A stretch of DNA of 64,000 bases from Agapanthus africanus. Lineage: Eukaryota; Streptophyta; Magnoliopsida; Asparagales; Amaryllidaceae. The stretch covers positions 299,856,044 through 299,920,043 of the forward strand of contig CM057337.1 of the NCBI GenBank assembly GCA_030015575.1, written 5' to 3'. Shown in pieces: positions 47,871 through 60,333 of this stretch. The translations under genes and the position numbers were made by a program. Within the stretch, counting starts at the first letter, position 1. Every line of letters begins with the position of its first letter. The notes below the pieces were generated by a model that saw only the letters and a program-made list of their open reading frames with translations, was not told where the DNA came from and did no database searches.

Positions 47871-48597
47871 CCCTCAGCATATTTCTTCTATTCCACCAAA
47901 GACGATCCCCACTCCTATTCTGGGATCTGTTCCACACACATCACCTTCTCCAATGTTGGATCCCGCTATTATTGCTAAAGCTCCTTATCCGAATCGGTTA
48001 AGTGGAAACAAATCAAGTCCATATATAGAGAAGATTATGGAAATGTTTAAACAGGTTAACATCAATATCCCTCTCTAAGATGCTATGCAACAAGTCTCGT
48101 CTTATGCGAAAATTCTTAAGGACTTATGCACTAGGAAGAGGAAGGCTCATGTGCCCAAAAAGGTCTTCATGACAAATAATGTTAGCACTACTTTTACCCC
48201 ACAGTTACCAAAGAAACGTAAGGACCCTGAATGTCCTATAATCTCGATTTCTATTAGAGGTAAAAACATTAGCCGTTCTTTACTTGACCTTGGAGCAAGT
48301 GTTAACCTGCTTCCATATTCTGTTTACGAGCAGTTAGGGATTGGAGAGTTGAAACCAGCTCATTGCACTCTCCAAATGGCAGACCAATCAATCACCAAAC
48401 CTAGGGGTGAACTCGAGGATGTGTTGATTAAAGTCGGAGAATTTATATTTCCTGTGAACTTTATTGTTCTTGATACACAACCTGTAGCAAACCCACGGAA
48501 CCAAATTCCGGTGATTTTGGGTCGACCTTTTCTTGCCACTTCCAATGATGTCATTAATTGTCGAAACGGTTCTATGAACCTATCTTTTGGAAAATGA
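47871..48597 (+). pseudogene. Athila gag end and aspartic protease
   Basis: Frame from about 47990 reads PYPNRLSGNKSSPYIEKIM and, after a stop at 48076-48078 (INIPL then DAMQQVSSYAKILKDL), runs to 48597. The protease loop LLDLGASVNLLP (Asp68 of the 170-codon piece from 48085) and VILGRPFLATSNDVINC are intact. A frameshift near 48590 moves the sequence to the frame of 48558-48750 (MTIEIYKIGSQPSEPSAQIL). It would process the polyprotein. Confidence 0.85.
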
Positions 48598-49057
48598 CAA
48601 TTGAAATTTACAAAATTGGAAGTCAGCCGTCTGAACCCTCTGCTCAAATTCTTGATGTCTATTCTGTCCACGAGATAGCTCCCGAAAGCTGCAAGGTTGA
48701 TGAACTTTGCTCTGATAATCTCGACGACATTATAGCATATCAATATTTGATCTTACACATCTTAGTGAAGACACTTTTTCCACTCTTGAGTCTGAACCTT
48801 TTGACTTTTCACTTTCCGAGTCTGTATCCTTTGCAGGCTACGAGCTTCTTCGTGAATCTGAATGCCATTCTCTTACCCCACCTTCTATTGTTTCTCTGCC
48901 TACATTAGATCTCAAATTGCTACATTCTCATCTTAAATATGTATATTTAGGTGAGAATGAGTCTTTACCGATGATCATATCAGCTTCTCTAGCCTCAGAG
49001 CAAGAGAATGCTCTTTTGACGGTATTGAGATCTAATAGGCAGACTTTTGGTTAGACT
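48598..49057 (+). pseudogene. Athila spacer between protease and RT
   Basis: Readable in pieces: SEPSAQILDVYSVHEIAPES, then LDLKLLHSHLKYVYLGENES and LLTVLRSNRQTFG before a TAG that stands where Athila elements have Trp, followed at once by TMADIKGIS. This spacer is diagnostic of the Athila lineage. Confidence 0.75.
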
Positions 49058-51792
49058 ATGGCTGACATCAAAGGGATTAGTCCCTTAATTGTTGAACATC
49101 ATATACATCCGATGGATGAAGCCAAGCCAACCCGAGAACCACAGAGACGGTTTAACCCCGTCATGAAGGATGCGGTAAAGAAGGAAATCGTCAAATGCCT
49201 TGAAAGTGGTATCATTTATCCAATCTCTGATAGCCAATGGGTAAGTCCAATTCATGTAGTCCCTAAGAAATCTGGCATCACGGTCATAACAACTGAGGCA
49301 AATGAGTTAATCCAGACACGCGCTCAAACTGGGTGGCGTGTATGTATTGATTATAGAAAACTCAATGCCGCAACGAGGAAAGACCACTTTCCTCTATCTT
49401 TCATTGACCAGATGTTAGAACGCTTAGCTGGACGGGAATATTATTGCTTCATGGACGGATACTCTGGCTATAACCAGGTCCCTATTGCCGAAAAGGATCA
49501 AGATAAATCCACATTTACTTGTCTTTCTGGTACTTTTGTTTATAGACGCATGCCCTTTGGGTTATGCAATGCTCCCGCTACATTTCAGCGGTGTATGATG
49601 GGGATATTCTCGAACATGGTCGAGAATTTTCTGGAGATTTTCATGGAAGATTTCTCGATATTTGGAGATTCTTTTGCTGACTGCCTATCTCATCTTGACA
49701 CGGTTCTTACTCATTGTAAGGAGAAGAAGTTAACCTTGAATTGGGAAAAATGTCATTTCATGGTCCAAGAGGGAATTGTGCTTGGACATGTCATTTCATG
49801 GAAAGGCATTGAGGTTGACAGAGCTAAAATAGATGTCATTAATAATCTTCCTCATCCCAAATGCATCAAAGATATACGATCTTTTCTTGGCCATGCAGGA
49901 TTTTACAAGAGATTCATTAAGGATTTTAGCAAAATTGCTAGACCCTTAACTCTTCTCTTGGCCAAGAACACAACCTTTCACTTTGACTCAAATTGTGAGG
50001 CTGCATTTGACTCACTTAAAAACTCACTCACTACAGCCCCCATTCTATCATCTCCTGATTGGAATCACCCGTTTGAGCTTATGTGTGATGCATCAGATTT
50101 TGCAGTTGGTGCAGTTTTAGGACAGCACATTGAAAAGATGCCACATGTGATTTATTATGCAAGTAAGACCCTGAATGATGCTCAAATTAATTATACAACT
50201 ACCGAAAAGGAACTTTTGGCAGTTGTATTTGCATTAGAAAAATTCAGGCCTTACTTGATTGGCTCACCAATTGTTGTGTACACTGACCACTCCGCCTTGA
50301 AACATCTTTTGGCGAAGAAGGATTCTAAAGGTAGGTTAATGCGTTGGATCCTTCTATTACAAGAATTTGATCTTGTTATTCGAGATAAGAAAGGATGTGA
50401 AAACGTAGTAGCCGACCATCTTTCGCGCATCTCTTCTTCACCCGTGACCCTGCCAATTAATGACTCTTTTCCGGATGAACAGCTCTTGAATGTATCCGAC
50501 GAACCTTGGTTCAGGGATATTGTGAATTATCTGGCTACGGGACTTATTCCCTACGAATGGTCGAAACAGGACAAACATCGATTCCGATCCCAAGTAAAAC
50601 ACTTTTACTGGGATGAATCCTATTTGTTTAAGTATTGTCCTGACCAAATCATTCGCAGATGTGTCCCCAATGATGAATTCAAGAGTGTTCTATCTTTTTG
50701 TCATAATCAGGAATGTGGAGGTCACTTTGGTCCTCGAAAGACGGCGGAGAAGGTTTTGCAATGCGGTTTTTACTGGCCGACTTTATTCAAAGATGCATTT
50801 GATCATTGCAAAATCTGTACACAGTGTCAACACACGGGTCGGATCTCTAAAAGAAATGAGATGACTCTTCAACTGATTTTGGTTGTAGAAATTTTTGACG
50901 TTTGGGGTATTGATTTTATGGGTCCTTTTCCCAACTCTTTTGGGAATTTGTACATATTGCTTGCAGTTGATTATGTCTCGAAATGGGTGTAAGCTATTCC
51001 TTGTTGCACTAATGACAACAAGGTTTTCATTAAGTTCCTTAAAGAAAATATCTTTTCGTGATTTGGACACCCTCGCGCTATCATTAGCGATAATGGGAAG
51101 CATATCTGTAATCGGTCTTTTGAGACTTTGATGCGGAAATATACAATCAACCACAAACTTTCCACACCCTATTATCCCCAAACGAGCGGGCAAGCTGAGG
51201 TTTCCAACAGGCAGATCAAACAAATTTTGGAGAAAACAGTTTCTAAAACCGGAAAGATTGGTCAACCAAATTGACGGATGCTCTTTGGGCATTCCGTACT
51301 GCTTATAAAACTGATCTCGGTATGTCTCCTTATCGTCTAGTGTTTGGTAAGGCTTGCCACCTTCCGATCGAGATTGAACACAAAACATTGTGGGCCATTA
51401 AAGAACTGAACTTTGACTTAAATCAAGCCTGCAACTTTCGGAAGCTACAATTATGAGCTAAGCGAACTCCACGATGAAGCTTACGATAATGCTGTGATAG
51501 TAAAGAATCGGACTAAGGTATTTTACGAAAAAACATTTTGAGAAAAACTTTTACCCCAGGTCAACAAGTCTTTCTTTACAATTCACGTCTCCATCTCCAT
51601 GCGGGTACGCTAAAATCTCGGTGGAAAGGATCTTTTGTTGTGCGGTACGTATACCCACACGGGGCAGTTGAGGTTGTAAATGTTGAAAACGGTACAATTT
51701 TCAAAGTGAATGAACATAGATTAAAACCGTATTTTTTCACTGACCCCTCGGAGGAGCTCCTGTTTTTACAGGAGCCGCTTTATAATGACTGA
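49058..51792 (+). pseudogene. Athila reverse transcriptase, RNase H and integrase
   Basis: A 644-codon stretch from 49058 holds RT (FMDGYSGYN at 132-140; [16 protein letters not shown] at 165-180; the YxDD box reads FMEDF with Glu197 in place of the first Asp), RNase H ([26 protein letters not shown]), and the integrase zinc region ([12 protein letters not shown] ... CKICTQC). It ends at TAA 50990-50992 (WV, then AIPCC). The core continues through a TGA near 51060 (FS, then FGHPR) with ISDNGKHI and [12 protein letters not shown], then breaks near 51260 and 51455. The C-terminal domain is readable at 51538-51792 (HLHAGTLKSRWKGSFVVRYV). Loss of a catalytic Asp and the stops make it dead. Confidence 0.9.
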
Positions 51793-53619
51793 TTTTCCTC
51801 AACCTCACCTCCATGTCTTGGTAATATTGTCTCATCTTTTAGAATGGAAGTGAGTAATAAAAGAATAAGTTTGGGGGAGATTTTCACGATCATATTTCAT
51901 GTCCCCATTAATAATTTTTCCTCCCAAGTTTACAGATTTTTGAGATTTAACAGATGGAAACAGTGAGGACACTGTTGTAAACAAGTTTGGGAGAGGTTTG
52001 TGCTTACTTGCATATCACTTTGCATCATATTTTGAATAAGCACAAAACATAAAAAAAAAAATATAATAAAAAAATGTGTGTACATAAATAAGATAATAAA
52101 AGATTAGAAAGTGAAAAATTGCATCCAAAAGATTGAAAAAATTTAAGAAAACCTATAAAGTTAGAAGTTTTCTTAAACAGAACTAGTAATAAGTAGTTAT
52201 GAGCCGATGTCCCAAGGGTTAGTAAGATGAAAGAAGTCACTAATATGAGGATAAAAATAAGTCTGAAAAATAGGTCTTATGCTGGAAGCCAAACATTTGA
52301 ACGTTGATACCCTACTATACGAACTTACACACGTCTTGAAACCCGGACACCCAAGCCTCGGGACAAGGGCTCGGGATAGTAAAGAATACCTTGAAATGCT
52401 CTTGTCTAAAAGCCAAAGTACGAAGAAAATAATAAATGAAGCATAAAAGTAAAAAATGGTGAAGAAAAATGAACACTGGTTTTGTAATCACTAAGGCAGC
52501 ATAAAAAAATATAGCGAGGGTGCTTCATCACCTAGTGCCTCAGACCAACTGGTTTGGGAGTCACTGCTAAGCCTTAGGTATTGCAAAATGAGTAAATTAT
52601 CAATTACAACTAATCTATGAGCACATTTAGTAATCGGTCGGTTAGTACCTCAAGAAGTATTAACGGTCGTATGAAAAATGTGTGAGCAAATCCATCTAAA
52701 TATTCACCGATTAAAAATACTGAGGTAGATGGACAAGAGTATGATAGCTTGAATTGAATTCTCCGAGTGTAGGGATGTCTTTTACACACACGTAGGGGTA
52801 TATGATCAGTGTTTGGAAGAAAGGTAGGAATGAAGAATAAAGACGATGTTTTATTGAGGGATGATGTGATTTCTAATATTTTTTCATGACTATTAAGATA
52901 AGGCTCATGAAAACCGAAAAGCTAGTGTAGTTGGAAACTCTAATTTTCAAAGTCTTTCTTTTACAATTCTTATCTTTACATGTAACTTTCACAGTCTTCC
53001 TTTTATTATAGGATTTTGTGGGTGCAATCCACTGAAAACCCTCAGGAGACAACACTCCTCGTACTAGGGACACCTAAAGGTTTAAAGGCTTATTACACAT
53101 GCTCAGTGCAATCGTGTTGCCTACGAAAGTGTGCTAGTTAGTTTTTCTTTTTCTTAATAAAATTTTCTCCTTCTCTTGAATAAAAGATGTTTGTACGAGA
53201 CAATCAAAATTATTGTGTGGGGAATTTATTCAGTCGAAAATATTGCATTCTAAACACATCAATTTCCCTACTTTTATTGATCATCCAAGGGTGTTTATTG
53301 TAAATATAACATGGATTACAAATTCATCTGTAAAATTCCAAATACCATGTGTTATAGTTATAATCAACATTCTAGAGGGAAATTGAGTGTTTATTACTAC
53401 ACGTATGATATTGTATATCTCAACACATTTTATCGAGATTGTGTGCAGAAAATTCTTCAGATCAATGAACCGGAATAGCAAAAGTTTTGATAAAACGTAT
53501 CAAGTCAAAGACTTAAAATCTGGTAGCAACCAAGAAAGAATTATAAGATTCCAGGTATCAGAAAAGGACCCTAAAGCCAACATCAAGAGACACAGGAAAA
53601 ATCAGGCAAAGATCTACTA
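51793..53619 (+). other. Athila 3' noncoding region
   Basis: AT-rich and without a credible gene; no env-like frame is visible. Two purine stretches, AAGTTTGGGGGAGA (51868) and AAGTTTGGGAGAGG (51983), follow integrase, as is usual in Athila. A text like CACCTAGTGCCTCAGACC with TGGTTTGGGAGTCACTGCTA (52530-52575) also recalls Athila 3' regions. I could not fix the start of the 3' LTR. Confidence 0.6.
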
Positions 53620-53622
53620 AAA

Positions 53623-53674
53623 CGGCCGCGGAACCACGGCTGAGTCTGGCCGATTCGCCGCGGATCCGCGGCCG
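53623..53674. other. GC-rich hairpin module in Athila LTR region
   Basis: Arms CGGCCGCGGAACCACGGC (53623-53640) and GCCGCGGATCCGCGGCCG (53657-53674) pair over 16 of 18 bases. The reverse strand matches the C3 leader module and its flank (GAGTCAAC, one base, CGGCCGCGG). The spacer AGTCTGGCCGATTC matches C4. It lies about 200 bp before the TATA box. Confidence 0.85.
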
Positions 53675-53872
53675 TGTTGACTCGTTAGCGGTAGAAACTT
53701 TTTCCGAGGCTCCATTGTAACTGCCAAGCTTCCTCAAGACGCCTCAAACTGTGTAGATTTCTCCAGAAGCTTCCCTTCAAATTTCTAAGCTTCTTGTGCA
53801 AGCTTGATACCTACCTAGCTTCCTATGCAAGCTTCATAACAACCTAGCTTATAGGGGAAGATGGAGGAAAAA

Positions 53873-53880
53873 CTATAAAA
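53873..53880 (+). promoter_or_regulatory. TATA box of Athila LTR
   Basis: CTATAAAA followed by AGAGACC; AATAAA lies about 320 bp downstream, a usual promoter-to-polyadenylation spacing within an LTR. Confidence 0.6.
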
Positions 53881-54926
53881 AGAGACCTAGGGTTTCATTC
53901 AAAAGGTTGTTCAATAATTTCACACACAAGTTGAGTGACACAACTTATGATCCAATCCAAACCCTAACCCAAATCCAAATCCAAAGCCAAATCAAGATCC
54001 ATTGAGAACAAATCAAGCAAGCAATCAACGATCCTTTATCGCAACGTCGGTCGTCATTAAGAGCAAGAGATCCGCATCCGATCCACGACTCACAGCAATC
54101 GAGCGAAGTGAGTTTCGAGGACAAAGTCCCTTTCAAGGAGCGATTCGAGAGCTAGTCTTGTAAACTCAATTGAGAGGTGTAATTTGAAGGAGATTTAATA
54201 AAGGTGATAATTGTAATTATTATTTTCTTTACATTCTTGCATTATGAAATTTCTCGTTCTTGATTCATCAATTTTCATAATGTGTGAGTAATCTCTGCTT
54301 GTAAAGAAATCGAGAGAATCGGTAGATCAAATGATGATGAAATTCTTATACTAATCTTAAGTCTTATGAGGATTGTGAACTTTAGGAAAAATAATCATCG
54401 ATGACCTAATTTGGGGCGAGATCATGTTCTTGATTATTTCATTGCAAATTCGGGATCAAATAATTGATGGTTTTCTTTGCTAAAGGTTAGAATTGAATGA
54501 TGATAAATGAAAAGACAAGGAATAGTGAAGGAGAAACCCTAGTTTCTTCAATAGATCCCTAATCTTCATTGATCGTCATCGATCTAGCTTCAATTCATCA
54601 ATAGATAAGATTCATAATTACTAGTATTCATCATTGCTACCAATTTGATCGATTCCTACAAGCTATTCTTCATAATCTTGATAATCAAATTGATTTGGAT
54701 ATTTTCTTGATTCTTGATTCTTGATCTATTTCTTAATGTTTTCTTGAAATTAAATCTCACAAATCTTGAATCATTTTATTTTATATTTTCATTTCTACTC
54801 AACTAAAACAAGATCGAACAAATTCACGAATCTCGGTGGATGATCCGTATTCATTAACGAGCTACATCGACACCGTTAATTGATTGCGGTATAAATTTCT
54901 TTGGTTGTGAAACATTTTACTTAACA

Positions 54927-57900
54927 CGTCAAGAAAGATCAATCAGCACGCTTAAGGCGAAGTCTCCCTCCCTGCTTGTTGGACAATCTTCTTCCGTCCC
55001 AAAAGCCAAGGCCAAGGGAAAGAACAAGAAGAAATCCACCAAAGCTGTGGAGTCGGGAAAAGGAGAATGTTTCTACTGCAAGAAGACGGGACACTGGAAG
55101 CGGAATTGTACTGAGTACCTTGGTCTCAAGAAAGGGAAGCATGGTGATGCTTCAGCTTCAGGTATGTTCGTAACTGAAAACTGTTTTTCTATAAACTCTA
55201 CTTCCTGGGTATTGGATACCGGTTCGGGTTCTCATATCTGTAATTCTGTGCAGGGACTGAGAAATAGCAGAGTTTTGAAGACAGGTGATCATACTCTCCG
55301 GGTTGGAAATGGTTCCAATATACATGCAGTTTCAGTGGGAGAGTATCATCTGGGGTTGCCATCGGGTTGTATATTGGTTTTGAACCCATGTTATTTTGTA
55401 CCAAGCATGCTTTGTAATATTATATCCATTTCTTTGTTGGACAATGAAGGATATCATTTTATATTGCAGCACAATATTATGAACATTAAACTTAATCAAG
55501 AGTTGATTGGTTGTGGTACACTTAATAACGGGATATATGTCCTTAATCAACACACGGTTTTCAACATACAACATACAAACAAAAGAAAATTTTCAGATAT
55601 AAATGAAGCTTTTCTTTGACATTGTAGACTTGGTCATATTAATGAAACAAGACTAAATAAGCTTCATAAAGATGGATATTTAAATTCTTTTGAGTATAAA
55701 TCTTATGCGACTTGTTAGTCTTGTATTAAAGGGAAAATGACCAAAACTCCGTTTACTGGACACGGAGAAAGAGCTACTGAGCTCTTAGGCCTCATATATA
55801 GTGATGTATGTGGGCTAATGTTTACACATGCGAGAGGCGATTTTTCTTTCTTCATAACTTTTACTGATGATTTCTCAAGATTCGGTCATGTGTTTTTGAT
55901 AAAGCATAACTCTTAAGCTTTCGAGAAATTCAAGGAGTACAAACTTGATGTAGAAAAACAAACTGGAATGAGCATCAAGATAATTCGATCAGATCGAGGT
56001 GGAGAGTATCTTAGTACAGAGTTTTCGAACTTCCTAAAAGAGTATGGGATTCTCTCTCATCTCACTCCCCCTTACACACCACAGCAAAACGGTGTGTCAG
56101 AGCGACGGAATCGAACCCTATTAGATATGGTACGATCCATGATGAGTGTTGCTGAGTTGCCCCTCTCCTTTTGGGGGCATGCATTGGAGACTACAGCTTT
56201 TCTGTTGAACAGGGTTCTGACCAAGACCGTGTCTACCACTCCATATGAGATATGGTATGGGAAGAGACCATCTCTTAAGCGAGTTAAGATTTAGGGTTGT
56301 CCGACTTTTGTCAAAAAGCAGAATCCGGACAAACTCGAGACACGATCGTTTAAATGTTTATTTGTAGGATATCCAAAAGATTCATATGGATATCTGTTCT
56401 ACCACAAAGAGGAACAAAGGATGTTTGTTTCTCGGAATGCCACATTTTAAGAAAATGAGATTTTTCCAAATGGTATTGATGGTAATGTGGTAGATCTGGA
56501 AGAGGTTCTAGAGACACAAATTACAAATAACGACTTGGTTGAACCTGATGTTGCAACAGAACCTAATGATCCTCAGCCTCTCCGTAGATCTGGTAGGACT
56601 TCTCACCCACCGGAGAGATACTACGGTTTTCTCATTGATGGTGATGGAGAAGACTACATCATGGATGATGATGACCCTACCAGTTTCCAGCAAGCTATCA
56701 CGAGTGGTGACTCTGTGAAGTGCCTGGATGCTATGGGATCCGAAATGGAGTCTATGTACACCAATAAAGTATGGACTTTGGATGTTGTACCCTCTGGGGA
56801 AAACCCCGTAAGGTGCAAATGGATCATTAAGAGAAAGATCGGTGTAGATGGGCAAGTGGAGACCTATAAGGCAAAGCTTGTGGCGAAAGGATTTCGACAA
56901 AGACCAGGACTGGACTATGACGAAACCTTTTCTCCTGTAGCCATGCTTAAATCCATTGGGATCCTACTTTCTATTGCTGCTCACTACGACTATGAAATCT
57001 GGAAGATGGACGTTAAAACTGCTTTTCAAAATGGTGATTTAGAAGAGTGCGTTTATATGGATCAGCCAGAGGGCTTCATTAATAGTGGAAGCAGCGGGAA
57101 AGCATGTAGGTTGCTTAAATCCATTTATGGATTAAAGCAGGTATCACGAAGTTGGAACATCTGTTTTGATGATGTTATCAAAGAGTTTGATTTCGTCAAA
57201 AATCCAGATGACCCTTGTGTTTATAAGAAGATTGTGGGAAGTACTGTCACATTCCTCATATTGTACGTGGATGACATTCTTCTGATAGGAAACGACGTTC
57301 CTATACTACAATCGGTCAAACTGTTCTTATCACAAAGCTTCTCCATGAAGGACCTGGGTGATGCCTCGTACATATTGGGTATAAAGATCTACAGGGATAG
57401 ATCTAAACGGTTATTGGATTGTCCCAAACCAGGTACATTAACACCATCCTAAAGAGGTTTAGTATGGAAGACTCCAAGCGGAGTTCCTTACCCACTAGTC
57501 ATGGAGTCACTCTCTCTAAGGGCTTTTGCCCAAAGACTGATAAAGAGAGAGCTCGCATGAGTATTATACCCTACGCTTCTGCTGTAGGATCAATAATGTA
57601 TGCGATGTTATGTACACGCCCTTATGTAGCTTATGCACTTGGTGTAGTAAGCAGGTATCAATCCAACCCAAGGGAGAATCACTGGACAGCAGTGAAGAAC
57701 ATTTTTAAGTACTTGTGAAGGACTAAAGAAATGTTCTTGGTATATGGTAACGGAGATCTCCAAATGGAGGCCTTTAGATTCGAGCTTCTAGAGTGATAAG
57801 GATGACAGCAAATCTATCTCTGGGTTTGTCTTTACCCTCAATAGAGGGGCGGTGTGTTGGAAGAGTTCCAAACAGGATACTGTTGCAGACTCCATGATGG

Positions 57901-58196
57901 AAGCTGAGTATATTGCTGCAAATGATGCTGCCAAGGAAGCCGTTTGGATGAGAAAGTTCGTCTCGGAGCTAGGAGTAGTTCCGACCATTATTGATCCAAT
58001 ACCATTGTATTGTGATAATAATGGGGCTATGGAATTATCCAAAGAGCCCAGGTCCCATCAGTGATCCAGACACATCCTCAGGCGATATCATCTGATCCGG
58101 GAGATAGTTGATCGCCGCGAGATCGAGATTCGGAGAGTAGATACAAAAGATAACACCGCGGATCCACTCACCAAGGCCCTCCCTTTGCCGTAGCAT
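54927..58196 (+). pseudogene. C5 Gag-Pol relic
   Basis: Starts inside gag (ERSISTLKAKSPSLLVGQSS). The zinc knuckle CFYCKKTGHWKRNC and protease WVLDTGSGSHIC are intact. One frame runs to about 57410 with stops at 55617-55619 (TGA), about 55718 (TAG), about 55915 (TAA), 56292-56294 (TAG) and about 56448 (TAA). Integrase keeps RSDRGGEY and the Glu of NGVSERRNRT. RT keeps LYVDDILLIGND. A frameshift near 57410 and another near 57780 lead into the RNase H end ([28 protein letters not shown]). A stop at 57716-57718 interrupts KYL and RTKEMF. Clearly older than C3. Confidence 0.9.
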
Positions 58197-58261
58197 GAGC
58201 GACTTTTTGAGAGGTTGGGTATGAGTTACGCCAATAATTGGCCTTAGTGCAAGTAGGAGAT

Positions 58262-60333
58262 TGTTGGATATATGTATGCCCTAGAGGCCATTATATGATA
58301 GTGTATGTACCGGTATGTGTGTATGTGTGTGTGTGTATTCAGGGGACATTCTTGCTCGACATGATAGTATGCTATCTAGTTGCACATTTTATCTTGACAT
58401 GTTCATTTGATCATGCTTTCATTCATTTGGCACATGTTGATATAGCCCTTAGGATGATGCAGGACTACTGAGATTATGATGTGGATCATACTAGTGGGCC
58501 ATGTATAGTCTATGAGCATATCCTTGAAATGTTCCTATTCATGGGTGTATCGATACGGGGCATCGATATCACCAGAGTAGACTAGCGTATACGTTACTTG
58601 TCCCATATGATGGGCGATGGATGATCCCATATCAATTGGTGTGGTGACACCAAATATCGTATACTGAACGGACTCGCCGAGAACTCCTATGTGGTATTAT
58701 ATCTATCATCGGATAGCAGTTCTCAGGTGACAATGGTACAGGTTAGTCTGTAGACCCGAGATCGTCATAAAGTCTTGTGTGTCTCCCACTGTACTTTGAT
58801 CTCCACCCTACCACGGCTCTACTGAGTCATGCAAACAGGTGGATTTTGGGTACAGTCCCGAGGCACATGGAGGCAATGAGTGATAGGAGGGGTTTCGTCT
58901 CTCCCGGTATTGGGGGTTGATGTTGCACCATGTATGATTGGTTATAACAGGAAGTCCCTAGCCAGGGCTGCTAAGATTTACTGATAAGTGTTATCAGTAG
59001 TTTCTCGATCTGTTATGAGCCATATACCGGCATGACTTATTGGGTTATTGGGGTCGACGATACCATCCCTAGACTCATATATGCAGCTTATTTGACGAAG
59101 AGATCAGACTGTACGGTAAGTGTTACCAGTTGGCTCGATGGGAGTTTTAGCAGGTTTGCTTGTGTTTCTTCTGATCGCTCAATACCTAGGGGTCGTTACG
59201 TACTGCTTGTGCCACTGACGGTTTTTGGACATGTGATGTGATCACTGCCTACTGCTAGCGTATTGATGAGTATTAGAGTCCCACAAAGGGGTCTCCTAGC
59301 TCAGGCAAAACGATGTTGGGTGCATATGAGATATGCGCGGGAGCTCGATTAAATGCGTGTATTGGATAACGTATTTTAATCGGGCGTTTTCTATTGCACG
59401 GGTTGTATGTGATATGACCGGGTTATTAAATCAAGTTTTGATTTAATATTAAGTCCAATAGCTCATTTATTAAAACCTATTTCCTTATGATGCATTCATG
59501 AGTGTATGTATGTGTTGATGTGCATGCACACATGCAAGCATACATGTGTCATGGTTGATGATACATTGGTGGTGGCAATACAAGACTCACATGGTTACAT
59601 ATTTATATATTTTGTTAATTTGAGAAAAGCAAATGGCAAATTAAATCATGGTTGACTATTCAACTCTCATTTTCTAGTGTTGACAAAGTCAAAACCATGG
59701 TTTCATTTGCCCATGGTTTTAGCCCATGGTTTTGCTTAAACTCAAGTTACAAAATATCTAGATATTTTGTAACCATAGTTTAGCATGGATGACTACTCTT
59801 ACTCTCTTAAGATTAGAGGGGGTCATCACATTATTCTCATATTATTCTCTCTCTTGAGTTTAGCTTGAGCCATCTCCTTCTTCCTCTCTCTCCTCAAAAA
59901 AAAACTCACTGGGGTTTTAAAAGAAAGAGAAAGGATTAAAAAGAAAAGGTTTTGTAGTGAGATCCAAACCCACATCACCATTCCACTTTAGTCTAGCCCA
60001 CTTGAGTGGAGTGTTTGCTTCTTCTTCATCCTTGATCAAGAGAAGCTCGGAGCTTGGTGCAAAAAGACTTCGTGGTGGATTATCGTGGATGCGGAAGGAT
60101 ACAAGCCAACCGGTTCAAATCTCAATCGATCCAAGGAGTCTAGGAGGAGGTCTACAAAGGTTGTATCTCTCCCCACTTAGTGTTAGACACTTGTAGTATA
60201 TGATACTAGCTAGTTGTTACTCTATTTTTCTAGTTCGATTCATGTTTGGAATTGCTTAGCACCCTTTAAATTTTTGTTATAGCATGTGTGATGCAACCCT
60301 AAACCTAGTGTGGTGCTATAGATAATCCCTTCA
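58262..60333 (+). repeat. C5 3' LTR, 2072 bp
   Basis: Begins TGTTGGATATATG, with TATGCCCTAGAGGCC just inside, directly after the purine tract AAGTAGGAGA, and ends CCCTTCA, the same end as C1. It holds a GT run (about 58318-58338) and the conserved block at about 59185-59290. Confidence 0.85.

Larger units (their letters stand above)
47856..54926 (+). mobile_element. Athila-type Ty3/gypsy retrotransposon, 5' part missing
   Basis: Plus strand: end of gag, protease, RT, RNase H, integrase, 3' noncoding region, and an LTR end. RT text ([35 protein letters not shown]) and the spacer before RT are typical of Athila. The 5' LTR and most of gag are missing where C4 begins. The right end near 54926 is set by where C5 gag homology begins. 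Stops and frameshifts show it is inactive. Confidence 0.88.
53620..54926 (+). repeat. Athila 3' LTR, minimum extent
   Basis: Recognised from its parts: TATA box CTATAAAA at 53873-53880, a poly(A)-type AATAAA at 54197-54202, AT-rich tail with repeated TTCTTGATTC, and a CA end at about 54926 where copia gag homology begins. The left boundary is unknown and may lie up to several hundred bases upstream. It carries the GC-rich module at 53623-53674. Confidence 0.6.
54927..60333 (+). mobile_element. Copia C5 (Angela type), 5' end missing
   Basis: Plus strand gag end, protease, integrase, RT and RNase H, then PPT and a 2072-bp 3' LTR. The 5' LTR, leader and gag start are absent at the Athila junction. 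CGTCA (54927-54931) is the candidate target duplication of the Athila element. TTTAG (60334-60338) is the candidate duplication of C5 itself. Confidence 0.85.

Noticed and set aside
53213..53230. TGTGTGGGGAATT as the start of the Athila 3' LTR
   Set aside because: No polypurine tract precedes it and there is no second LTR in the window to confirm it, so the boundary was left open.
51793..53600. Env-like gene downstream of Athila integrase
   Set aside because: The longest frames are under 80 codons, AT-rich, and show no signal peptide or membrane anchor that I could support.
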